A stretch of DNA of 64,000 nucleotides from a bacterium (GCA_023150945.1 JAKLJX010000005.1:202629-266628); one strand, 5' to 3'; positions 25,625 to 35,290 are shown, counted from the first letter of the stretch. Made by a program: numbers and translations. Notes: generated by a model not told the origin, from the letters alone.

Positions 25625-26710
25625 ATGGCACTCAAAATCAAATCCGCGGATGAAACCGAATTCGATTTGCTGGCATTGGGCGAATGTATGATTCGTTTGA
25701 GCCCGCCGGGACATCAGCGCATCGAGCTGACGCCGGTCTTCGAGGCTTATGCCGGCGGCGGAGAATACAACGTCGCCTATGCGCTGGCGCGTTACGGCAT
25801 GCGCACCGCCTGGGTGTCGCGCCTGGTCGAGAGTCCGCTCGGCGCCTTCATCAAGAATCATGCGCAGGCCAGCGGCATGAATCTCAGTGAAGTGATTTGG
25901 GTGCCCTACGACGGCGTGGGCCGCGCCGACCGCATCGGTTTGAATTTCACCGAAGTGGGCATCGGGGTGCGGCCCAGCGTCACGCTCTATGATCGCGGCC
26001 ACTCGTCGACCGCCCACATGCAGCCGGGTGAAGTCGATTGGCGGCGCCTCTTCGGCCGGCGCCAGGCGCGCTGGTTTCACACCGGCGGCATCTTCACGGC
26101 GTTGAGCGACAGTTGCGCGGAAGTCGTTGCCGAAGCCATGCAGGCGGCGCACGAAGCCGGCACGGTGGTCAGCTATGATCTCAATTTCCGCAGCAAGCTG
26201 TGGTCGAGCAAGCGCGCTATCGAGGTGACCAAAAAGCTGGTGCCCTATATCGACGTGCTCATCGGCAATGAGGAGGATTTCCAGAAAGTGCTGGGCTTCG
26301 AGGTCGAAGGCACGGATGAACAGCTCAAGAAGCTGCCGGTCGAGGGCTACAAGAAGATGGTGGAAAAGGTGGTGAAGACCTTTCCCCACATCAGGGCGGT
26401 GGGCACCACCTTGCGCGAAGTGGTGAGCGGGCTGGTCAACAATTGGTCTGCCATCATGTATTATGACGGCCAGTTCTATCAATCGCGGCGCTATGAGAAT
26501 CTCGAGATCGAAGATCGCGTCGGCGGCGGAGACGGGTTCTGCAGCGGTTTCGTGTACGGCCTGCTGCACGGCATGACTCCGCAGGAATGCGTGGAAATGG
26601 GCGCGGCACACGGCGCATTGCTGCAAAGCACGCGCGGCGACACCAGCATGGTGACGCTGGAGGAAATCAAACACGTGATGGGAGGGGGGAGCGCGCGCAT
26701 CAAGCGCTGA
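25625..26710 (+). CDS. PfkB family sugar kinase (2-keto-3-deoxygluconate kinase-like)
   Basis: A 361-residue ribokinase-fold kinase that would phosphorylate a sugar or sugar acid with ATP in the cytoplasm. GAGGAGG lies nine bases before the ATG. The N-terminal strand DLLALGECMIRLSPP and the GGGEYNVAYALARYG segment (substrate-binding Gly motif) match the KDG kinase branch. The C-terminal anion-hole motif is DRVGGGDGFCSGF, with the catalytic Asp in GGGD. The lid region has the usual length. KDG kinase is only the nearest guess, because no KDPG aldolase or uronate pathway gene is adjacent. The gene is isolated between two repeat-rich spacers. Confidence 0.87.
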   Translation: MALKIKSADETEFDLLALGECMIRLSPPGHQRIELTPVFEAYAGGGEYNVAYALARYGMRTAWVSRLVESPLGAFIKNHAQASGMNLSEVIWVPYDGVGRADRIGLNFTEVGIGVRPSVTLYDRGHSSTAHMQPGEVDWRRLFGRRQARWFHTGGIFTALSDSCAEVVAEAMQAAHEAGTVVSYDLNFRSKLWSSKRAIEVTKKLVPYIDVLIGNEEDFQKVLGFEVEGTDEQLKKLPVEGYKKMVEKVVKTFPHIRAVGTTLREVVSGLVNNWSAIMYYDGQFYQSRRYENLEIEDRVGGGDGFCSGFVYGLLHGMTPQECVEMGAAHGALLQSTRGDTSMVTLEEIKHVMGGGSARIKR

Positions 26711-26892
26711 ATCCCGTGCAATCAGCCCGCGGGTTGCAGCCCATGCACACCAGTTGTTCAGGCTTACCCTCAGTCCTGACCGAACAAGTCCACGGTGCGC
26801 CGATCATTCTGCCGCCAGTGCGCTGTTACTTTCATTCGTGAGAGTGGCTCTCAAAATGTCATTCAGGCGAATCTTGTGAAATACCCGGCAGC

Positions 26893-26931
26893 GTGCCAAG
26901 ATCTTCACATGATCCTTACAGGATGACAGAG
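26893..26931 (+). repeat. Dispersed intergenic repeat, copy 2
   Basis: It has the same core as the copies at 25324 (inverted) and 36593: GTGCCAAGATCTTCACA, then GATCCT-TA-CAGGATGACAG. It runs into the 41-nt direct repeat starting at 26919. Confidence 0.6.
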
Positions 26932-27055
26932 GGGCTACGGTGCAATAGATTACAGCGGTTTTCAATTGGATGAGCAGGTTTTTAGTCCCCGCCCCTTGTG
27001 GGCGACTGTCATTGCAGGATGACAGAGGGGCTACGATGCAATAGACTACAGCAGT
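26919..27055 (+). repeat. Pair of 41-nt direct repeats
   Basis: Positions 26919-26959 and 27015-27055 align over 41 nt with three mismatches. Both begin CAGGATGACAGAGGGGCTAC and end near TACAGC. They are 96 bp apart. The second copy abuts the inverted-repeat element at 27054. Confidence 0.75.
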
Positions 27056-27196
27056 GTCCGTCCAAAAATGCTCCAACCTCGGCTGTGCCGAGGTTTCCAA
27101 AACCTCGAGTGGCGTGTAGACTCTGAGGATTTCGATGCCACGGCCAAGCCGTTGCAGGAACGCCTTTATCAAAAGGCTGCGATTTCGGACGGACAC
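27054..27196. repeat. MITE-like element with GTGTCCGTCC terminal inverted repeats
   Basis: GTGTCCGTCC at 27054-27063 is exactly inverted at 27187-27196, enclosing 123 bp with no gene. Inside, AACCTCGGC-TGT-GCCGAGGTT (27075-27095) forms a perfect hairpin. A shorter relative with nearly the same ends occurs at 60256-60310. No transposase for such ends is in the window. Confidence 0.5.
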
Positions 27197-27229
27197 GAAT
27201 TGTTCTGTCACCCAGCCTTCAGCAACAAC

Positions 27230-27264
27230 AAAAACGCCACTGGTGCAACACCAGTGGCGTTTTT
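27230..27264 (-). terminator. Terminator downstream of the CHRD protein gene (works both ways)
   Basis: AAAACGCCACTGGTG / CACCAGTGGCGTTTT is a perfect 15-bp stem with a three-base loop (27231-27263). T-tracts appear on both strands. It lies 40 bp after the stop of the minus-strand gene. Confidence 0.9.
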
Positions 27265-27303
27265 GTTTCCGCGGTTCGACTTCTGCCGGATCGTGCCGGC
27301 GGC

Positions 27304-30300
27304 CTACTTCAACAAGGTCATCTTGTGCGCCTGCACGAAGCCCTCGGTTTCGATGCGGTAGATATAGATTCCGCTGGCCACCCGGCCGCCGTCATCGCTT
27401 TTGCCATCCCAAGAGATTTGCCTGAATCCAGCCGCCTCCAGGCCGTCGACCAGCGTCCGCACGCGCTTGCCCAGCAGGTTGTAGATTGCCAGCTTCACGT
27501 GCACCTGCTTCGGCAAATCATAGCGGATGATGGTGGTGGGATTGAAGGGATTGGGATAGTTCTGCAGCAGGGCAAAACGCTCGGGCAGCTCCGCGTTCTG
27601 TTCCTCCACTCCGGTAGTGGGCGTGATGTCCGTCGCCAGAATCGGATGAAGCTGATAACCCGTTGCCGGATTCGCAGAGCTGAACTGGCCCAGCACGCCT
27701 TCGAGCGCAAACGTTCCCATGGGAATGGGTACGCCTGCGATTCTCGTATCCGAGGCTGCCGGCGTGCGCAACGCCACCGCGCCGGACTGATCGCTGGCAT
27801 CGGTGACCGTGTACGTCTTGTTTGCCGCGAACACCGTGTCGCCGGCGGGATTGATGGTCAGGCCCTCGACCCGAATCAACTCACTCTCATAAGCCTCGCC
27901 GTTGCTGGCCAGCTCGGCCAGGGTGACGGTCTGCGGCGCGGGCAGCTCGTTGTCGCGCGAAATCACTTCGAAGCTGCTGATCGGCGAGAGTTCCTTCAAG
28001 GCACTGAACTCAGACAGCGTGCCGGTGACCCGCAGCCGATCGCCCATGCGGACGTTGCCACTGTCAACCGCCGCGCGGAATGCGCCGCTGGTTTGAAACG
28101 CAGTCATGCCCGCGGTGGCATCCTGCAGCCGTGCAAAGCGGCCAAGCGCGCGCGTGACAATGCCCTCGATCGTCACCACCGTGCCGTTGACCGCTTGCCG
28201 TGCAATCGCAATCGGCATGATCGCCGTGGCGCCGGGAATCACCTGGCCGCGAATCTCACCGGCGGGGAAATTGGCCGAGTGCACGTTGACGTAAAGCTGG
28301 CTCGCCAGCAACTCCACCACCAAATCCGGGGTGAGCGCCTGCGTGGTGTCGCTGCTCTTCCACACGCCGCTGGCCGTGGTGCCGGTGAAAGGAATGTCGC
28401 GCACGACGCCGGCGTTTTTGCCACGGCCGGCATTGTGGAAATGCGCGGCGCGGAACGCGCTGCTCAGCCCGGTGTAGCCGGCTTCATAGCCCAGTTCGGT
28501 GCCGCTGGGGTTCAGCGTGAAATTGCCGTAGCCGGCGGCGTTGGTCGTCACCGGCGGCACTTCCTGGCTGCCTTCCAATTGCGCCGCAAAACTGATCGCC
28601 ACGCCGGTCAACACCTGGCCGCGAATCTCGCCGCCGGGATTGGCCGCGGTGTGCACATTCACATAAAGATTGCCGGCGAGCAATTCCGCCACCAGCGCCG
28701 GGGTCAACGGCTGGGTGGCATCCGTGCTGCTCCACACGCCGGTGGCAACCGTGTCCGTGAACGCGATGTCGCGCACCACTGGGCCGTTGACGCCGGCCGC
28801 GGCATTGTGAAAATGCGCGGCAGCGATCGGCCCGCTGAGATTGGCGACTTTGATCTTGTAGGAAAGCTGCGTGCGGTCTTCATTCAACACAAAGCGGCCG
28901 CCGCCGGCGGCATTGGTGTTGACTGCCGGATTCTCCTGCTGGCCGCTGAGCACCGCGTGAAAGACCGTCGCGGCGCCGGTACGCAGTTGTCCGCGAATCT
29001 CGCCGGCAGGATTGGCGGCAGTGTGAACATTCACATAGATCTTGCCGGCCAGTAACTCCGCCACCAACGCCGGGGTCAGCGCCTCGGCATCACTGTTGCG
29101 CCACACACCGGTGGCCGTATTGCCGGAGAAATCAGCCGTGATCGTGCGCACCGGTGAGCCATTCTGGCCGGCCGGCGCGTTGTGAAAGTGCGCCGCCTGT
29201 ATCGCGCCGCTCAGACCATTCACGGTGACCGAGAAGGACAGCTCCGCGCCGGTGGCGTTCAGCGTGAAACTGCCGCTGCCGTTTGCCGTGGTCGTCACCG
29301 GCGGCACTTCTTGTGCCCCGTTGAGCGTGGCCGTGAAGTTGATCGGCTGGCCCGGCAATACCTGGCCGCGAATTTCACCGCCGGGATTGAGTGCGGTGTG
29401 CACATTCACATAAAGATTGCCGGCGAGCAATTCCGCCACCAATGCCGGGGTCAGCGGCTGATTGGTGTCGGTGCTCGACCACGTGCCGCTGGCAATGCCG
29501 TCGGTGAAAGTGATGGCCCGCACCACCGGCCCGTTCACGCCGCCGGCGGCATTGTGAAAATGCGCTGCGGCGATCGGGCCGCTGAGTCCGATCACACTCA
29601 CGCTATAGCTGAGTTCGGTTTGATCTTCATTCAACACGAACATGCCGCCACCCTGCGCCGTGGTGGTGACTGGCGGCACTTCCTGGCTGCCGCTCAGCGT
29701 CGCGAAGAAAACCGCCGGCGCTTTGAAGTCCGCGCGGCGCGAGGGTTGAATCTGCAGCGTGTTGTTGAAGGAAGTGGCCACGCCGATGATGTTCACCGGA
29801 TTCGGCGGCTGCACTGCGCCGTCGATGTCGGTATCACGATCGATGAACATCGCCAGCTCGCCGCTGCCATCGTTGATGGTGAGCGTCCTGTCGCTGTTGT
29901 CCGGCGGAAATGTGCCGATGATATTGGCCTGATTGACGCGAATCAACTCACCCTCGATTGCGGCGCGATTGTTGACATACTCGGCCACCGTCACCACCAC
30001 CGGCGCCGGCAGGCCGGGTTCGTCGATCACCACAATCGAATCCGGCACGGTTTCGATGTTGCGGCGGCCGGAATTGGTGGCAATGCGGCCGTCCTTTACC
30101 AGCACGCGCGTGCCCTGGGTCACCGCGGATTTGGCGTTCCCCACGAACATGCGAATGCCGCCGGTGGCATCCTGCAGATAGAACTCCGAGCTGTTCGTGC
30201 TCGACAGCCGGAAATCCACCGTGGTGATGATGCCGGAAATCGCGATCTTTTCCGCGCCGTCCGGCAATTGCCGCGCGACTCCGATCGGCGCGATGCCGCG

Positions 30301-32643
30301 GAAGCCGGGCAGCAGTTGCCCGCGAATCTCTCCAGCCGGATGTGCGGCAGTATGGAAATTGATGTAGATTGTGCCGGCCAGCAGCTCGACCACCAACGCC
30401 GGGGTCAAAGCCTCGGCATCAGAACTCTTCCACACACCTGAGCCGCCGCCGCTGCCCAGCTCGCTGGTGAGCGTGCGCACCGGCGGACCATTGACTCCGC
30501 GATTGGCGTTGTGGAAATGCGCGGCATTGACCGGTCCGCTCAAGCCGATCGTGCCGACGTTGAAAGTCAGCTCCGTGCCCGCGGCATTGAGTTTGAAATA
30601 GCCGATGCCGGCGGCCTCGGTCATCACCGCTGGCACTTCCTGGCTGCCTTCGACTTGCGCTTCGAGATTGATGCTTTTGCCGCTTTCCAATTGCCCGCGA
30701 ATTTCACCGCCGGGATTGAGCGCGGTGTGCACATTCACATAAAGATTGCCCGCGAGCAAATCCGCCACCAGCGCCGGTGTCAGCGGCTGGGCATCGGTGC
30801 TGCGCCACACGCCGGTTGCGGTGGTATCGGTGAAATCAGCGGTGAGGGCACGCACCACCGGGCCATTGGTGCCGCGCGGCGCCAAATGAAAATGCGCGCC
30901 GGTGATCGGGCCGCTGAGATTGCGGACTTTCACCATGAAGCTCAACGCCGTCTGCTCGGCGTTCAGCACGAAGTATCCCCCGCCCGCCGCGGTTGTGGCC
31001 ACCGCCGGGTTCTCCTGCTTGCCTTCCAGCACCGCCAGAAAGACCGTTTCCGCGCCGGCGCGAATTTGCCCGCGAACTTCGCCGCTGGGATTGGCGGCGG
31101 TGTGCACATTCACATACAGCTTGGTGGCGAGCAACTCCGCCACCAGTTCCGGTGTCAGGGCTTCGACCGTGTCGCTGCTGCTCCACACGCCGGTGGCCGT
31201 GCCGTCGGTAAAAACATTGGTGATCGTGCGCACCGGCGGACCATTGACGCCGGCGGCCGCGTTGTGAAAATGCGCTGCAGTCAGCGGGCCGCTCAGATCA
31301 TTCACCGCCACTTCGAATTGCAGTTGCGTGCCGGTGGCATTCAGCGTGAATTTGCCCACGCCATTGCCCGGCACACTGACCGGCGGCACTTCCTGCTGGC
31401 CATTGAGGCTGGCCGTGAATTTTTTCTCGCTGCCCAGCAAAACCTGGCTGCGAATCTCGCCGCCGGGATTGGCGGCCGTGTGCACGTTGACATAAATGTT
31501 GCCCGCGAGCAGTTCATTCACCAGGTCTGGAGTCAATGGCTCGGTATCCGTGCTCTTCCAACTGCCGCTCGCAACTTCCCCTTCGAAATCCGCGGTGATC
31601 GTGCGCACCGGCGGACCATTCAGGTCGGCTGCCGCATTGTGAAAATGCGCGGCGGTGATCGGTCCGCTCAACCCCGTGACGCTGACATGGAATTGCAGCT
31701 CGTCGCGTTCATCATTCAACACGAAATAGCCGCCGCCGGTGGCGGGCAGCGTGAGGCTGGGCACTTCCTGGCTGCCGCTCAGCACGGCCATGAAATAGGC
31801 CGGTTGCTTGGCCAGGCCGTCCGGCACGGTGCCGGGCGTGGGCGCGTTGTCTTCCGTCCAACTGCCGCCGGCAAAGCTGAAATTCTCGCTGGTTTCATCA
31901 TGGCCGGTGATGCCGTTGCCGCCGCTGCGTGTTTCGCCGGCCTCGGGCGCGTTGCGCGCGGCGCTGGAACCGGTTTCGTGCGGCTGAAAGTCGCTGTCAT
32001 TGTCGGCATTGACCACCGTTTGGCTGGCGCTCGGTGTGTCGTTTTTGTAGGTGCTGGGATTGCTGTCAGCATCCGGCCCGTCAATCGCCAGGCCGGTCTT
32101 GTCAACGGCCGTGCTTTTGTTGCCCCACACCACGTAGTCGACGTCTTGCACCAGGTCACTCTGGCCGTCCCACGTAAACAACACAACACTTTCACTCGTG
32201 TTGGTGAGGCCGGCATTGGCAGTGACCACGATGCTCACCATATCCGTGACCGTGGTGTCAGTTCCCAGAATCTCGTAGTCAGGCGCCACGGCGTATGTGG
32301 TTTTGAAGCCAGCGCCGCTGAATGCAACGACTGTCACCCCGCCGGGCGCAATGCTGGCGCCGTCCGGGAATTTCACCAAGAAATCGAAGCCTGCGACCGA
32401 CAGTGCGGCTGCACCATTGACGACTCTCACGTAGTCGGGGTTGCCGGTGCTGACATCATCAGTGAGATAGTAGTTCGAGAGATCAATCGTGCTGAAAGTT
32501 GGATTGAAGATCTCGATAAACTCACCATCGGTGGGCGTGACCACGAACTCGGAGATGAGCAGGTGATCGCTTTGACCGAGCGCCGGCAAGGCCAAGCCCA
32601 GCCCAAGGCAGCCCAAAACGAAAATGCGTTGCAACCATCTCAT
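27304..32643 (-). CDS. Giant secreted protein: LTD, eight CHRD domains, two OB-like domains, type IX sorting domain
   Basis: A 1779-residue exported protein. AAGGAGG precedes the ATG, and residues 1-24 are a signal peptide (LGLALPALGQ). Residues 28-180 resemble a lamin-tail domain (LISEFVVTPTDGEFIEIFNP). Eight CHRD domains begin at about 283, 410, 536, 659, 978, 1103, 1226 and 1352; each has a GxQExPxV start, a LSGPxxAAHFHNA core and a NVHTAxNPxGEIRGQ end. OB/YhcR-like segments sit at about 782-975 and 1473-1680 (GVARQLPDGAEKIAISG and AIARQAVNGTVVTIEG). The last 90 residues are the sorting domain (LLQNYPNPFNPTTIIRYDLP). It is probably a surface adhesin or matrix protein. The 4xCHRD-OB block appears twice at a constant offset of about 690 residues. 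Confidence 0.9.
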   Translation of the reverse strand: MRWLQRIFVLGCLGLGLALPALGQSDHLLISEFVVTPTDGEFIEIFNPTFSTIDLSNYYLTDDVSTGNPDYVRVVNGAAALSVAGFDFLVKFPDGASIAPGGVTVVAFSGAGFKTTYAVAPDYEILGTDTTVTDMVSIVVTANAGLTNTSESVVLFTWDGQSDLVQDVDYVVWGNKSTAVDKTGLAIDGPDADSNPSTYKNDTPSASQTVVNADNDSDFQPHETGSSAARNAPEAGETRSGGNGITGHDETSENFSFAGGSWTEDNAPTPGTVPDGLAKQPAYFMAVLSGSQEVPSLTLPATGGGYFVLNDERDELQFHVSVTGLSGPITAAHFHNAAADLNGPPVRTITADFEGEVASGSWKSTDTEPLTPDLVNELLAGNIYVNVHTAANPGGEIRSQVLLGSEKKFTASLNGQQEVPPVSVPGNGVGKFTLNATGTQLQFEVAVNDLSGPLTAAHFHNAAAGVNGPPVRTITNVFTDGTATGVWSSSDTVEALTPELVAELLATKLYVNVHTAANPSGEVRGQIRAGAETVFLAVLEGKQENPAVATTAAGGGYFVLNAEQTALSFMVKVRNLSGPITGAHFHLAPRGTNGPVVRALTADFTDTTATGVWRSTDAQPLTPALVADLLAGNLYVNVHTALNPGGEIRGQLESGKSINLEAQVEGSQEVPAVMTEAAGIGYFKLNAAGTELTFNVGTIGLSGPVNAAHFHNANRGVNGPPVRTLTSELGSGGGSGVWKSSDAEALTPALVVELLAGTIYINFHTAAHPAGEIRGQLLPGFRGIAPIGVARQLPDGAEKIAISGIITTVDFRLSSTNSSEFYLQDATGGIRMFVGNAKSAVTQGTRVLVKDGRIATNSGRRNIETVPDSIVVIDEPGLPAPVVVTVAEYVNNRAAIEGELIRVNQANIIGTFPPDNSDRTLTINDGSGELAMFIDRDTDIDGAVQPPNPVNIIGVATSFNNTLQIQPSRRADFKAPAVFFATLSGSQEVPPVTTTAQGGGMFVLNEDQTELSYSVSVIGLSGPIAAAHFHNAAGGVNGPVVRAITFTDGIASGTWSSTDTNQPLTPALVAELLAGNLYVNVHTALNPGGEIRGQVLPGQPINFTATLNGAQEVPPVTTTANGSGSFTLNATGAELSFSVTVNGLSGAIQAAHFHNAPAGQNGSPVRTITADFSGNTATGVWRNSDAEALTPALVAELLAGKIYVNVHTAANPAGEIRGQLRTGAATVFHAVLSGQQENPAVNTNAAGGGRFVLNEDRTQLSYKIKVANLSGPIAAAHFHNAAAGVNGPVVRDIAFTDTVATGVWSSTDATQPLTPALVAELLAGNLYVNVHTAANPGGEIRGQVLTGVAISFAAQLEGSQEVPPVTTNAAGYGNFTLNPSGTELGYEAGYTGLSSAFRAAHFHNAGRGKNAGVVRDIPFTGTTASGVWKSSDTTQALTPDLVVELLASQLYVNVHSANFPAGEIRGQVIPGATAIMPIAIARQAVNGTVVTIEGIVTRALGRFARLQDATAGMTAFQTSGAFRAAVDSGNVRMGDRLRVTGTLSEFSALKELSPISSFEVISRDNELPAPQTVTLAELASNGEAYESELIRVEGLTINPAGDTVFAANKTYTVTDASDQSGAVALRTPAASDTRIAGVPIPMGTFALEGVLGQFSSANPATGYQLHPILATDITPTTGVEEQNAELPERFALLQNYPNPFNPTTIIRYDLPKQVHVKLAIYNLLGKRVRTLVDGLEAAGFRQISWDGKSDDGGRVASGIYIYRIETEGFVQAHKMTLLK

Positions 32644-33112
32644 GAGCGTCCTCCTTCGCGTTGGTTAAGGTGTGCTGAGGGATTTTGACGAGATTGGGAT
32701 AACTGTGGAGCAGGCGGCTGCAGTGATAGGAAAAAAGGCGGCACAAAGCTCTTTTGCAAGTTGGGCATGGTCCCCGTCCAGTTTTGCAGAGAAAACTGCT
32801 CTCGCCCCGTGAGCGCCACGTTGCTTGACAATGAGATCAGGGAAGATCCGGAGCTTTTGTGTGCAGTAAATGAAGTGAAGGTACTTGTGCGGCCGCAGTT
32901 CGCGAGGCTGCCGCCGGTGGTAAAAGCAGGCGAAAAAGTAGGAGAATTCCCGAGAAAGTCAAGCTTGAAATTTCCGGCCGGGCAGCGCAGAAATCTCCCA
33001 ACCGACAAAAAGCATCCGCTGGGTTGCTTCTATCCGCTGGAAAAGAGGTGGAATTCCATTCCGGGTTTGATGAGCCAATCGCCTTGCTGCCGAGCTGCGC
33101 ATGAATCCCTGA
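32644..33112. other. Intergenic stretch, 469 bp
   Basis: This contains the leader of the CHRD gene (ribosome site GGAGGA just before the start at 32643). No gene, strong hairpin or recognised repeat is visible in the remainder. Confidence 0.5.
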
Positions 33113-34144
33113 TCACGCCACGGCCAGCACGATCTTGCCGAACTGTTCGCGCCGTGCCAGCAGACGATGCCCCTGGGCTGCTTCGTGCAACGGCAGCACG
33201 CGGTCGATCACCGGCCGCAGCGCGCCGGCTGCGAACAGCTCGGTGAGATGGCGCATTTCGCCGTGTGAGCCCATGATGCTACCGAAAAGCGTGAGGTTGC
33301 GCGAGAAGAGATAACGCAGATCGGTAAGCGCGCGATAGCCGGTAGTGGCGCCGCACGTCACCACCCGGCCGCCCGGCGCCAGCGCTTTGATGGAATCATC
33401 CCAGGTCTTTTCGCCGACGTGTTCGAAAACGATGTCCACCCCGCGCCGGTTGGTGAGTTGGCGCGCGGCTTCGCGGAAATTCTGCTGTTCGTAGTTGATC
33501 AAAAAATCCGCGCCCAGCGCCTGCGCCTTGGCCAGCTTGGCCGCGCTGCTCGCCGCCGCAATCACCCGCGCGCCGTGCAGCTTGGCGATTTGAATCGCGG
33601 CCACGCCCACGCCGCTGCCGGCGGCCAGCACCAGCACCCAGTCTCCGGGTTGCACCCGGCACTTTGCCACCAGCATGTGCCAGGCGGTGAGAAAGGTGAG
33701 CGGAAAGGCCGCGGCTTCATGAAAACTGAGCTGCGCGGGTTTGGGAATGATATTGACCGCGGGCACGGCGATGAATTGCGCATACCCGCCGCTGCGATGC
33801 TCACCGATCACGCCATATTGGAAACAATAGTTGTCGCGCCCCGACAGACAGGCTTTGCAGTAGCCGCAGGAAACGCCGGGCGAGACGATGACTTCGTCCC
33901 CGGCTTGCACGTGCGTCACGCCCGCGCCGGACTGCGCCACTACCCCGGAAATATCCGATCCCAGAATGTGCGGCAGCGGCAGCTTCAAGCTGGGAATGCC
34001 GCGCCGCACCCAGAGATCCAGATGATTGAGCGCGCAGGCTTTGATGGCCACCAGCACCTGGCCCGGCCCGGCTTCGGGCGTGGGCAGATCACCGTAGGTC
34101 AAAACCTCCTCATCGCCGTGCTGGTTGAAGTAAATGCATTTCAT
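33113..34144 (-). CDS. Zinc-binding medium-chain alcohol dehydrogenase
   Basis: A 343-residue cytoplasmic NAD(P)-dependent oxidoreductase of the medium-chain family. GAGGTGAGAG stands before the ATG. The N-terminal GroES-like domain has ACALNHLDLWVRRG and GSDISGVV. The structural zinc loop is CGYCKACLSGRDNYC with four Cys. The catalytic-site region differs from classic ADH: the first ligand position reads ALNHLD (Asn where Cys is usual), as in quinone-oxidoreductase-like members. The Rossmann motif is LAAGSGVGVAAIQIAK. It may reduce enoyl or quinone substrates rather than oxidise simple alcohols; this is an inference. A perfect 12-bp inverted repeat lies 93-132 bp upstream. Confidence 0.87.
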   Translation of the reverse strand: MKCIYFNQHGDEEVLTYGDLPTPEAGPGQVLVAIKACALNHLDLWVRRGIPSLKLPLPHILGSDISGVVAQSGAGVTHVQAGDEVIVSPGVSCGYCKACLSGRDNYCFQYGVIGEHRSGGYAQFIAVPAVNIIPKPAQLSFHEAAAFPLTFLTAWHMLVAKCRVQPGDWVLVLAAGSGVGVAAIQIAKLHGARVIAAASSAAKLAKAQALGADFLINYEQQNFREAARQLTNRRGVDIVFEHVGEKTWDDSIKALAPGGRVVTCGATTGYRALTDLRYLFSRNLTLFGSIMGSHGEMRHLTELFAAGALRPVIDRVLPLHEAAQGHRLLARREQFGKIVLAVA

Positions 34145-34236
34145 CTCTCACCTCTGTGCTTGGGAAAACGACCGCACCTGGCTTGCCATCGATCTAAGCG
34201 ATAAGGCGCTCAAAGGCAGAATAAAACGTTAAGCAT

Positions 34237-34276
34237 GAGCAAACAGAGCAAACAAAGAAGAAATCTCTGTTTGCTC
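34237..34276. repeat. Perfect 12-bp inverted repeat upstream of the dehydrogenase
   Basis: GAGCAAACAGAG at 34237-34248 is exactly inverted at 34265-34276 (CTCTGTTTGCTC), with a 16-nt A-rich loop. There is no T-tract on the minus strand, so it is more likely an operator or RNA structure in the leader of the 33113-34144 gene than a terminator. A second hairpin, TTTTCAGA/TCTGAAAA, is at 34329-34347. Confidence 0.5.
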
Positions 34277-34426
34277 CTGTTCTGGTTTCTTGTCGGACTC
34301 GAGCCGTTCCGCACCGGCGGGGCCGCGGTTTTCAGATTGTCTGAAAATCCGCTGTAGACAATTAGTACCACAACCGTAAGCCGGGGTATTCTGGACTATT
34401 CAGCAAGGTAGACGCCTCCTTTTGCC

Positions 34427-35290
34427 TCAATCAGGCAAGGCACCGCAAGCGCGCAGCAAGCGCCGGGCATTCTCATGGAGAATCGCGTTTTTCAGCTCGT
34501 CGCTCAGCGGCAGGCTGAGGAAGGCCTCGACGTTCTTGCGCATGTCCCACACGCCGGGACTCGGCCAATCCGTGCCCCACAGGGTTTTGTCGGCAATTTC
34601 CGCGAGGCGGGGCAAATAGTCCAGCAGTTTTTTGGGGGGAATGCCGGAAATGTCGATGTGCACGTTGCGGTGGCGGCGGAGCAGGAAGAAAGTGGTTTCG
34701 GTATGCAGCGGCCGGCCGGCATGCGCGATGATGATTTTGAGATTGGGGAAATCCACCGCCACGTCGTCGATCGGCATGGTGTCGGCGAAGACATTGCGCG
34801 CGCCGGGAAAGATGCTGGTGCCGCCGTGGAACATCATCAGCAGGTTTTCCCGTTCGGCGCGGCGATAAAGCGTTTCCTGCGCGGCGTTGCCGGAACGGTA
34901 GACATTGGCGCCAATGGCTTGATGTGGCGGATGTACTTTCAGGCAGCGAATGCCCAGGCGCAACAGCCGGGTCAGCTCGGTGTCGACGTCATCGCAGAAG
35001 CGCGGATGCACGCCGCCGAAAGCGATCAGGCGGCGGGGATTTTCTTGGCAGTAGTGCGCGACAAAATCATTCGTTGCCGCGGTGAAGCCCATGAGATCGG
35101 GACTGGGGTAATTGATCAACCCCGCGGCCTCGATGCCGTTGGCGTCGAGAAATTCCAAAAAGGCGCGCGGCGATTTGATGAACTGTTCGATGGCGGCCAG
35201 GTCACTGCGGCCGGCAGTCATCTTTTCCCGCACGCCGGGCTTGAGTTGTTCCCAGGGTTGAATGTGGACGTGGATGTCGATGATGGGCAT
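34427..35290 (-). CDS. Amidohydrolase family protein (amidohydrolase_2)
   Basis: A 287-residue TIM-barrel metal hydrolase or decarboxylase of the amidohydrolase-2 group. The start MPIIDIHVHIQPW places the HxH metal motif at residues 7-9, as is usual for the family; the frame extends to an ATG at 35350. Further landmarks are KVHPPHQA, MMFHGGTS, KIIIAHAGRP (metal His) and WGTDWPSPG with the terminal catalytic Asp. Substrates in this family include 2-pyrone-4,6-dicarboxylate and o-orsellinate-type acids, so a role in aromatic or polyketide-acid metabolism is possible but not shown. It is on the same strand as the dehydrogenase, 282 bp upstream of it. Confidence 0.85.
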   Translation of the reverse strand: MPIIDIHVHIQPWEQLKPGVREKMTAGRSDLAAIEQFIKSPRAFLEFLDANGIEAAGLINYPSPDLMGFTAATNDFVAHYCQENPRRLIAFGGVHPRFCDDVDTELTRLLRLGIRCLKVHPPHQAIGANVYRSGNAAQETLYRRAERENLLMMFHGGTSIFPGARNVFADTMPIDDVAVDFPNLKIIIAHAGRPLHTETTFFLLRRHRNVHIDISGIPPKKLLDYLPRLAEIADKTLWGTDWPSPGVWDMRKNVEAFLSLPLSDELKNAILHENARRLLRACGALPD

